From NCBI RefSeq assembly GCF_014695775.1, contig NZ_JACJOX010000014.1, positions 1 to 64,000 on the forward strand: 64,000 nucleotides of DNA, read 5' to 3'. The number at the start of each line of letters is the position of its first letter. The first letter of the stretch is position 1. The position numbers and the translations under genes are program-made. Of the stretch, positions 58,302 through 64,000 are shown piece after piece. Under the pieces are notes generated by a model. It was not told the origin of the DNA and ran no database searches. It was given only the letters and a program-made list of their open reading frames with translations. The stretch comes from Leptolyngbya sp. FACHB-60 (GTDB taxonomy: Bacteria; Cyanobacteriota; Cyanobacteriia; Phormidesmidales; Phormidesmidaceae).

Positions 58302-59051
58302 CTATTCAGGTACGTTGGGTGGCAAAATCTGGTTAGCTTCCCATCGTTGTAAGCGAGTCTGATCCTTTCGCCTTGGATGAATTTGCCAGTTATAGTGGTT
58401 GACAATGTATTTGACAATCTCCTTTTTAAACTCTTCAACAGTAAAGCAGGCGTATTTTTGAGCATCTTTAGAGGGTTTCTGAACATTTGAACATTCATAT
58501 CCAGGAATATGAGATAAAAATTCCTTGTTAAACTTGTCGAATATCGATTCGACTAAACCTCCTTGAGATGGATACGCTCTATGAAGTATCTGGAAGTCAA
58601 GTTCAGTGGCAATCCGTCTTAAGTGTAGAGAATCGAAATCTTTGGCTTGATCTATTATTAAGTATTTTGGGATACCTCTGCAATTCCAATTGTGCTTCAA
58701 ATTGTAATCTGGTCCGTACTGCTTAGGCAAAATTGCGTGGCGCAATGCTAGAGCAAATTCATGTGATTTGGGGTGGCGAAGCCCAAGATGGAAGCCAGCG
58801 ATACAACTCGATGTACATTCAATAATCAGTACTAGGAAAGGATGTCCAATTTCATTGCCATCCTTATCCACCAGAAGCAAGTCCAGGCACGTGTGAGCAG
58901 CTTGGAAAACATCGTTGGTGTGCACGCAGAGTACATTTAGAGTTTTATCACCAAGTTTATCTGGAGTTGGTTGGGACGACAGATCACTCATGACAGAACC
59001 TAAATCAGCAGTTTTGCTGGATTCTACACTAGCTGAACAATTGATTCTCAA
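58302..59051 (-). pseudogene. tnsB: Degenerate tnsB transposase fragment
   Basis: A 249-codon frame matching only the catalytic core of V-K TnsB: LDLLLVDKDGNEIGHPFLVLII, FALALRHAILPKQYG, IDQAKDF, YPSQGGLVESIFDKFN, LPGYECSNVQ, and RYIV-like VKYIVNHYNW...DQTRLQRWEA. The first catalytic Asp is missing: QADHT of active TnsB reads QAAHT. The second Asp and the Glu remain. The N-terminal DNA-binding domains and the C-terminal beta-barrel/TnsC-binding tail (about 300 residues) are absent; it stops after NVPE and the 250 bp to cas12k has only broken frames. It is most likely inactive. Confidence 0.88.
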
Positions 59052-59567
59052 CGATTTCAGGAATCATCAGGTATGCTAAAGAGAGCAGGTTCCAGGGTAA
59101 GTGGCTTAAGCCAACTGACCTTGATTATTTTGGATCAACAAGCCTGAAAAGCCTGTAAATAAAGAATATTCTCTATAGATAGGTGCACAAAATTAATAGA
59201 TAGGTATACAAGATTAGAAGACTTTTTGGCTGCCCAAAAGGGCCAGTCATCGTTTCATTTTTAGCTTACTAATATATACTCTGGCCTGAGATAACTGCCG
59301 CTCTAAAATCATTAACTGTTAGGTGAAATTGGATGATGGATATTGAAGATCCTATGGCCTAAGCCTTAGATCAGAAGCTTTTTGAACGATATTGAAGGGA
59401 TTCGCTATGCCAGGGGCCTAACACGGCTTGAAAACTCTCATAGATACGCGCTGATAAACAAAACTTATAGTAAGGCATGGCAATGTTCTAGCCCCTTGGA
59501 CAGAAGGAAAGCGTTTCCTGTGTGTAGTCTTATGCCACAAGCCTGGAAGAGCACTCTTAGCCATCAA
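59052..59567. other. Non-coding stretch with a 21-bp-spaced repeat pair
   Basis: About 515 bp with no supported gene. Upstream of the tnsB remnant are two 16-bp direct repeats, ATAGATAGGTGCACAA (59175-59190) and ATAGATAGGTATACAA (59196-59211), matching at 14 of 16 and 21 bp apart. The spacing resembles TnsB-site arrays at Tn7-like ends, but the sequence differs from the sites at 55019-55134. Confidence 0.55.
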
Positions 59568-60215
59568 TCAAGCAGGCCTCAAGTAGTCCATTATTTCGAT
59601 CAACTGGTCTTTCGCTTTAGGCCAGTGGTCATTCGATAGATTGCTTAGGTTCACCAGAATTGAGCTGTAGTCCACGATAAACAGGAAGTCATTCTTGAAA
59701 ATTGTTGCTGGGAACCAGTCTCCTTCGACTGGGTACTTCTTCTGAAGAGCTTCCAGGTCAAATGTCGCTGTCTCTACAGCAAAGGCATGCAGCCCATTGA
59801 ACTGGCTCCCCATTCTCAGGGACTGAAGCTGAAACGGAATACCCTGGGCCGACACTAGGGGCTCAGGCACCTGCCGGTGATTCTCGTCTCCGTGTGCGGC
59901 AGCGGCAAGGCTTGCTATCTCCTTAGCCGCGAACTTTAGCCGGTTCTGAGCGTCCTTACTGTAAGAGCTGAAATCAACCTCAACCCCCCTGGCCTTCAGC
60001 TCTGAGTCGAGGTTCTGAGTCACCAGATCTAAGGAAGCACTGAGCAGCGCTACGTCTGTCAGCCTCTCAAATTGAGCCTTTTCCAGCATGGTCTCTTTGA
60101 CCAACTCATTGAAGGTTGCATCGACAACCAAGTTGTTATGCCGCTCCTGGTTACGGAGTAGGTCAATCAGGTTGTCAAACAAGTAAGCCCCATTGGGGGA
60201 GTACAGAAATTTCAT
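59568..60215 (-). CDS. Hypothetical protein, last gene of a five-gene operon
   Basis: A 215-residue, apparently soluble protein: FLYSPNGAYLFDNLIDLLRNQERHNNLV, LVKETMLEKAQFERLTDVALLSAS, then FSSYSKDAQNRLKFAAKEIASLAAAAHGDENH and ATIFKNDFLFIVDYSSILVNLSN. No family recognised. Its start overlaps the stop of the nuclease-like gene by 4 bp, so the two are co-translated and probably function together. Confidence 0.7.
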   Translation of the reverse strand: MKFLYSPNGAYLFDNLIDLLRNQERHNNLVVDATFNELVKETMLEKAQFERLTDVALLSASLDLVTQNLDSELKARGVEVDFSSYSKDAQNRLKFAAKEIASLAAAAHGDENHRQVPEPLVSAQGIPFQLQSLRMGSQFNGLHAFAVETATFDLEALQKKYPVEGDWFPATIFKNDFLFIVDYSSILVNLSNLSNDHWPKAKDQLIEIMDYLRPA

Positions 60216-60880
60216 AACAAAATCTCCGTCAGGTAGGCTTGATACTCGTTAGTGCCCAGACAGGCTGTCGCCACCAAAAGCCCCCTGATAGGCCGCGTAT
60301 TTAGCTCTGAGCAGGCAGAGGCATACGAAGCTAAGCGGATTACCTCTTCGTCTATGGTTCGCTGGAGGGCTTCTGGAGAGCCTGTCGAGGCTTTGGACTC
60401 CACCAGGTAGATCGCGCCGCTATCGGTCGCGTTCATTACGATGTCTGGATAGTCTTGGATGGGCCGGGCTAGCTTACGGCAGCGATACAGCTGCTGAGCC
60501 AGAAATCCAGAAACCCCTTCCCCAATGCTCGCCACGGCTGTCTTGCTTGGGGATACAGAATGATTTTCACTACGACTGTAGAAAAGAGGCGGGTAACCCG
60601 GTGCCAAAAAATGCCCGCCGCGATAGGTAAACCAGATGTTGAGTTCCTCCAAAGGGTCAAATACAACCTGTTCGGAGTACTGCCAAACACACCATCGCAA
60701 CACATCCTCGTGAAGTTCTAGGGCCTCCAAGGATCTGTAGTCCACCAGACATTGACTAAGTTGTTGCTGGAACCGTAGCTGTAGTCCCCGACGACTAGCA
60801 GAGGCTTTAGCAATGGCTTGCAGTGTGGGAGATAACGAAATCTGTCGCCGTGAAATTGAGAGGCTAATCACCAGGAGCAA
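60212..60880 (-). CDS. PD-(D/E)xK nuclease-like protein
   Basis: A 222-residue protein. The middle holds PLEELNIWFTYRGGHFLAPGYPPLFYS. Then DYPDIVMNATDSGAIYLVESKAS gives the PD...ExK layout of restriction-type nucleases, followed by a helix rich in charged residues and RPIRGLLVATACLGTNEY. This suggests a DNA nuclease, but the fold is not proven. It sits upstream of and overlaps the 59568-60215 gene. Confidence 0.65.
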   Translation of the reverse strand: MLLVISLSISRRQISLSPTLQAIAKASASRRGLQLRFQQQLSQCLVDYRSLEALELHEDVLRWCVWQYSEQVVFDPLEELNIWFTYRGGHFLAPGYPPLFYSRSENHSVSPSKTAVASIGEGVSGFLAQQLYRCRKLARPIQDYPDIVMNATDSGAIYLVESKASTGSPEALQRTIDEEVIRLASYASACSELNTRPIRGLLVATACLGTNEYQAYLTEILL

Positions 60881-60937
60881 CCCTATAGACCTAGCCTCAA
60901 GTTACTGAGGTCTACAGCATTTGAGTCCGTTTAACTA

Positions 60938-61267
60938 TCACCGTGATAGGTCATCATCCTGAGCCACTGGTGAACATATGAATTCTTTGTACCGTCTGAA
61001 CCCAGGAGGCAGTTTGTCGTAGTGCTTCCATAAGAAATGCATTTCCGCTAACCGACGCTGATATAACGGTTCTGCCTCCCTACGTCCTTCTCCTTGAGCA
61101 AACCATCGATCTACAGTCGGAAGTGAACATCCGCAAATCTGAGCCATTTGGGCATGAGTGACAGCCCATCGGCTATAAAACTCCTGAGGAGACATTCTTA
61201 GCGTGCATCTCGAGTAGAACTTCAGTAGAGCGCGCTCTTGCTCTCCAAGGCTCCGTGGATGCCTCAT
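60938..61267 (-). CDS. Helix-turn-helix protein
   Basis: A 109-residue protein. RTLSLGEQ-like basic start (MRHPRSLGEQERALLKFYSRC), then VTHAQMAQICGCSLPTVDRWFAQGEGRREAEPLYQRRLAEMHFLWKHYDKLP; the HTH is AQMAQICGCSLPTVDRWF. Probably a DNA-binding regulator or recognition factor. Its start overlaps the stop of the upstream gene (ATGA), so it belongs to the same operon. Confidence 0.75.
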   Translation of the reverse strand: MRHPRSLGEQERALLKFYSRCTLRMSPQEFYSRWAVTHAQMAQICGCSLPTVDRWFAQGEGRREAEPLYQRRLAEMHFLWKHYDKLPPGFRRYKEFICSPVAQDDDLSR

Positions 61268-61632
61268 GACTCGGCTGCCTTCAGGAGACGAACACGCCGA
61301 TTAGAGAGCCGTATCAACCGAGTATCGATTAAATCAGCCTGCCAAACGACAGCATACTGTTCCTGGCTCTGAAGGGATTTAGTCCCCGATAGCACAGCGA
61401 TATAACACCAATCCCCTGGCCCACCCTCGCTTCTAGGGATATAACCCCAGTGGATGACCCGTCCCCACTGTCTACCCTTTCTAGCCTGTGCCCGAGTCAT
61501 ATACCAGCACAGCTGATCACCCACATCAAATTTCCTCTGATCGCAAGTAGGTGTCTTTCCACTTTGCGGCAGGTAGTCAGTAGGATTCCTGAAGGCAATA
61601 ATTGCGGCTTCATAATCACGAAATACAGTCAT
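61264..61632 (-). CDS. Hypothetical protein, paralogue of the 61705-62070 product
   Basis: A 122-residue protein. Its middle, RKFDVGDQLCWYMTRAQARKGRQWGRVIHWGYIP...WCYIAVLSG...YAVVWQADLI, corresponds to FDQDDQVCWKARA...VIDHGGVRGYGIRP...WNYLVELDE...YALLWQDDILGP in the neighbour. The shared fold looks like a small beta-barrel (SH3-like). Function unknown. Translationally coupled to the HTH gene. Confidence 0.7.
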   Translation of the reverse strand: MTVFRDYEAAIIAFRNPTDYLPQSGKTPTCDQRKFDVGDQLCWYMTRAQARKGRQWGRVIHWGYIPRSEGGPGDWCYIAVLSGTKSLQSQEQYAVVWQADLIDTRLIRLSNRRVRLLKAAES

Positions 61633-61704
61633 AGGTTGGATTTGAGTAATTTTCTAGGGTTCATCGTCATAACTCAGGTAACTGGCATGGGCTCAGGGGG
61701 ACAG

Positions 61705-62070
61705 TCAGGGAAGACAGTTCCTCTTTTCCACACAGGCAGGGACGCTCCACGGCCCAAGAATGTCGTCCTGCCATAGCAGCGCATACCGCATTCGTTCTAG
61801 TGAAGGACTGGCTTCATCCAGCTCAACCAGGTAGTTCCAACGCCATTGCCCAGAATGCTTCACCGGACGAATGCCGTATCCCCTGACACCACCGTGGTCA
61901 ATGACTTCTCTTCCATCAGAGGCCCGCGCTTTCCAGCAAACCTGGTCATCTTGATCAAACTGCTGCTGGGGCCATTCCTGGGGATACGTGTCGCGCCAGG
62001 ACTCTGGAAATGGCTCCAGCAGCGCATCCAGTGCATCCTGATGGGCTAAAAATCCTCGCATAGGCAACAC
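61705..62070 (-). CDS. Hypothetical protein, first gene of the operon
   Basis: A 121-residue protein: FLAHQDALDALLEPFPESWRDTYPQEWPQQQFDQDDQVCWKA, then a segment paralogous to the 61264-61632 product and ILGPWSVPACVE. No family recognised. It is the promoter-proximal gene of the minus-strand run 62070-59568 and is divergent from the XRE regulator gene, 84 bp away. Confidence 0.68.
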   Translation of the reverse strand: MLPMRGFLAHQDALDALLEPFPESWRDTYPQEWPQQQFDQDDQVCWKARASDGREVIDHGGVRGYGIRPVKHSGQWRWNYLVELDEASPSLERMRYALLWQDDILGPWSVPACVEKRNCLP

Positions 62071-62133
62071 TGCAAAATCGAATGTACTCCATAGAATACA
62101 TTATGTACCTGGTTAGGTGTAGACTTATGAGAT

Positions 62134-62156
62134 ACAACTCATGAATATTGAGTTGT
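62134..62156. promoter_or_regulatory. Palindromic operator at the XRE gene start
   Basis: A perfect 8-bp inverted repeat with 7-bp spacer: ACAACTCA (62134-62141), TGAATAT, TGAGTTGT (62149-62156). It overlaps the GTG start of the XRE gene (62155), a typical autorepressor site. A second, weaker inverted repeat AATGTA...TACATT lies at 62081-62102, nearer the divergent operon. Confidence 0.7.
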
Positions 62157-62400
62157 GGAAAACAGCAGTCGAGCCGATATTAAAGTCCTTTTCGGCAAAG
62201 CCGTTCGTCGTCGCCGAAGAGAGTTGGATATTTCTCAAGAAGAGCTGGCCGAAAGAGCCGGTACGAATCGAACTTACGTTTCGAGCGTCGAGCGGGGTAA
62301 GCGCAATCCGACCCTTGAATCGATTGACCACTTTGCCAGAGCCTTGAACATCACGGTCTCAAGGCTGTTTGTTGATTATGGAATTGAGGATGCGGATTAA
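62155..62400 (+). CDS. XRE-family transcriptional regulator
   Basis: An 81-residue HTH_3 protein: FGKAVRRRRRELDISQEELAERAGTNRTYVSSVERGKRNPTLESIDHFARALNITVSRLF. This is the short Cro/C1-type regulator often seen as a controller (C) protein of restriction-modification and mobile defence loci. It is divergent from the five-gene operon, with an operator at its start and another inverted repeat between. It likely controls itself and the operon. Confidence 0.88.
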   Translation: MENSSRADIKVLFGKAVRRRRRELDISQEELAERAGTNRTYVSSVERGKRNPTLESIDHFARALNITVSRLFVDYGIEDAD

Positions 62401-62627
62401 ACCGGGCGCATCCAGCCGATGGGAGAGGGCATGAGTACTAATTCTGAAACAGCGATTCTTCGTTCCTGAACGGCGGCATCCTCGCTACCAAAGCCCTACT
62501 TCAGGTGGCCTGTAAAAGCTAATCTTCGGGCGTTGCTGATTCGGGGTATGAAGCAAGGGCTAGACGCATTGAGGACTCATTTAGAATTCCACAAATTCAT
62601 CCTGCTATTCAGCACCGCCGTTTTGAC

Positions 62628-63179
62628 ATGCCAAAACCAACTCTGGGGAGATATTTGACGCTGGAGGAGTTCTGTACCTGTACGCAGACCTACAAGCGGC
62701 ATGCAGACCAGATTGACCCGTTTCCCAAAAATCTGGCTGACACATTGCCTGCTTTGGATGCAATGTGTCAGCACATCATTGATCCTGTGATTGATGAGTT
62801 TGGACGTGATCACTTTCAACTCACTTATGGCTTTTGCTCGGTGGATCTGAAGCGGTGGCTGGCAAAGAAAGATCCAGTAACAGGGAAGAAGCACGGCATC
62901 GCTAGCCCAAGTCTGGATCAGCACATGGCCCACGAGGTGAACCGGAACGGGCGGTATTTTTGCGTTCGCCTCGGGGCTGCCTGTGATTTTCGTATCCTTG
63001 ACCTGCCCAGCGATGCCTTGGTGGATTGGATTGTGGCTCAGGGACTGCCGTTTGATTCGCTCTACTTTTATGGAAACAATCGCCCCATCCATATTAGCTA
63101 CGGCCCCGAACACAAGCGCGATATTTGGGCATTTACAGCAAAGGGAACGCCCACTCCTATGAGGGATCGGGATACCTGA
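62628..63179 (+). CDS. Conserved protein linked to the phosphorothioation-associated gene
   Basis: A 183-residue protein: TLGRYLTLEEFCTCTQTYKRHADQIDPFPKN, HFQLTYGFCSVDLKRWLAKKDPVTGKKHG, DQHMAHEVNRNGRYFCVRLGAACDFRIL, LPFDSLYFYGNNRPIHISYGPEHKR. From memory this family occurs beside the DNA phosphorothioation-associated methyltransferase in cyanobacteria. HMAHE/HISYG and Asp residues hint at a peptidase M15-like metal site, but this is not certain. Its stop lies 6 bp from the convergent gene's stop. The ~225 bp before it (62401-62627) holds no clear gene, only an IS-like GGGCGTTGCTGATTC stretch at about 62528. Confidence 0.65.
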   Translation: MPKPTLGRYLTLEEFCTCTQTYKRHADQIDPFPKNLADTLPALDAMCQHIIDPVIDEFGRDHFQLTYGFCSVDLKRWLAKKDPVTGKKHGIASPSLDQHMAHEVNRNGRYFCVRLGAACDFRILDLPSDALVDWIVAQGLPFDSLYFYGNNRPIHISYGPEHKRDIWAFTAKGTPTPMRDRDT

Positions 63180-63185
63180 GTAGAC

Positions 63186-64000
63186 TCAATCTTTGCGTCG
63201 CACCACCCGATGCCCTCGCAACTCGGCTCCATGGTCCAGCAAACACCGCTCCCAGCCCCGGCGATCAAAAATTGTTTTTACATCGTCGAGTAGTCCCCAC
63301 TTTTGCTCTTGCTGGCTGAGCTTGGCAAACTTGGCATAGCCCGGATAGTCGGGTGCGACCACCTGTTCTTTTTGGTGCAGTAGCGGCGGGTTATCGGGGT
63401 CATAGTCGCGGTAGCGGACATGGAGATCGCGCAGGGAGATCGCCATACTAGTCTTAAGCGCCGGGTGCGGCTCTTTATCGAACCCAGGGAAGACCAAATA
63501 GGTGATCTGAGGTTTCTGGACGTGGAACTTCACCACCGTCGCCTCCTCAGGTCGCCCAATGGTGCGGGAAGCACAGCCCTCGTAGAGGCGCAGTAGCGGG
63601 TCGAGCTGGTCTAGGGCGGAGACATTCACCCAGAGGGAGTTAGGGCGCTGCTGACCAATGGGGCTCTGACGACAGCGTTCTTCAATCAGATCTGTGCGGC
63701 CCAGGCTCATCAGCATCAGGTCGGCAGCGGTGCAGGCCTGTTGGTAGCTGCCGAAGAGGGCTTTGATATCTTGCTGAAGCTCGGGAGAGAGGTCCTTAAA
63801 TTTGGGGCGCTTGCCGAAGTGGCTGAGGGCTAGGTAGACCAGCAGGTCTTTGCGGCGCTTGTCTGAGATCGCATCCCATTCCCCCACATCGGTCGCTTGT
63901 AGAACGACCGTAAAGGCTCGTTTGATGCTGCCAAAGGTCTCTTGCAGACATGTCAGCTCCTGCGCTCCTAGTTCTTCCACCGAAGGCAGCCGCCCGCGAT
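63186..64000 (-). CDS. DNA phosphorothioation-associated putative methyltransferase, partial
   Basis: The frame is open to the window edge (a GTG at 63980 is internal), so about 271 residues of the C-terminal part are seen. It shows the family's features: SHFGKRPKFKDLSPELQQDIKALFGSY, LYEGCASRTIGRPEEATVVKFH, KPQITYLVFPGFDKEPHPALKTSM, VRYRDYDPDNPPLLHQKE, and DDVKTIFDRRGWERCLLDHGA. This family accompanies Dnd phosphorothioation modules. No dnd genes are visible in the window; they may lie beyond 64000. The SAM-binding part, if present, is outside the window. Confidence 0.7.
   Translation of the reverse strand, partial: RGRLPSVEELGAQELTCLQETFGSIKRAFTVVLQATDVGEWDAISDKRRKDLLVYLALSHFGKRPKFKDLSPELQQDIKALFGSYQQACTAADLMLMSLGRTDLIEERCRQSPIGQQRPNSLWVNVSALDQLDPLLRLYEGCASRTIGRPEEATVVKFHVQKPQITYLVFPGFDKEPHPALKTSMAISLRDLHVRYRDYDPDNPPLLHQKEQVVAPDYPGYAKFAKLSQQEQKWGLLDDVKTIFDRRGWERCLLDHGAELRGHRVVRRKD

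Noticed and set aside
59175-59211. Treating the repeat pair as the left end matching the right end at 55013
   Set aside because: The repeat sequence differs fully from the right-end TTCGCA..TGTCG sites and the flank is not the AACGC expected as target duplication.
60938-61267. Calling the HTH protein the CAST repressor CvkR
   Set aside because: CvkR is a MerR-type protein encoded next to cas12k; this one has a different HTH context, lies almost 3 kb away and belongs to another operon.
62401-62627. Possible IS remnant before the 62628 gene
   Set aside because: Only a short GGGCGTTGCTGATTC-like stretch suggests an IS end; no transposase or matching repeat, so not called as an element.

Overview
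The window is a cyanobacterial chromosome segment. HIP1 octamers (GCGATCGC) recur in the core genes. It carries ferredoxin-type narB and nirA, ntcB and cnaT, a cyanobacterial-type YidC, a Ycf46-like ATPase and a DUF2808 protein. High GC in the core genes and the gene set suggest a Leptolyngbya/Nodosilinea/Phormidium-like filamentous lineage; this is inference, since no rRNA is present.

Layout. 1-3.8 kb: an IS5-like remnant has truncated a CHAT-STAND-TPR gene that follows a TIR gene (possible defence pair). 4-9.3 kb: housekeeping genes (class V aminotransferase, helicase, aldo/keto reductase, metal ABC permease). 9.3-29.2 kb: a surface-polysaccharide cluster with an ABC-2 exporter (Wzm/Wzt, the Wzt fused to a TylF-like methyltransferase), several glycosyltransferases and methyltransferases, GDP-mannose 4,6-dehydratase, a VCBS-repeat protein and several gene remnants. 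29.2-37.7 kb: PsiE-family protein and the nitrate assimilation cluster narB, nirA, HEAT protein, ntcB, cnaT, with a textbook NtcA promoter for nirA. 37.7-40.3 kb: a nuclease-ParA fusion plus partner gene, bracketed by cnaT and a diverged cnaT 3'-end remnant. 40.7-54.9 kb: SLH protein with poly-Asp tracts, MarC, TraX, the conserved rpmH-rnpA-PH-yidC-jag-yceD run, a Ycf46-like ATPase, a SNF2 helicase and exonuclease III.

54.9-64 kb: the main find. A type V-K CRISPR-associated transposon (CAST) sits directly behind tRNA-Ala(CGC). Visible parts are a transposon end with four TnsB-type sites starting at 55013, a displaced homing crRNA whose spacer matches the tRNA gene (17 of the first 18 bases) next to a GTA PAM, a short CRISPR array with 37-nt repeats, a long tracrRNA and cas12k. 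The insertion point lies 65 bp from the PAM, as expected for V-K systems. Next to cas12k is only a broken tnsB (first catalytic Asp replaced by Ala, both ends lost). No tnsC, tniQ or matching left end is visible up to 64 kb, so the element is either degenerate or continues past the window. Beyond cas12k is a five-gene minus-strand operon of unknown function that includes a PD-(D/E)xK-like nuclease, faced by a divergent XRE regulator with a palindromic operator, then two genes of a family associated with DNA phosphorothioation.
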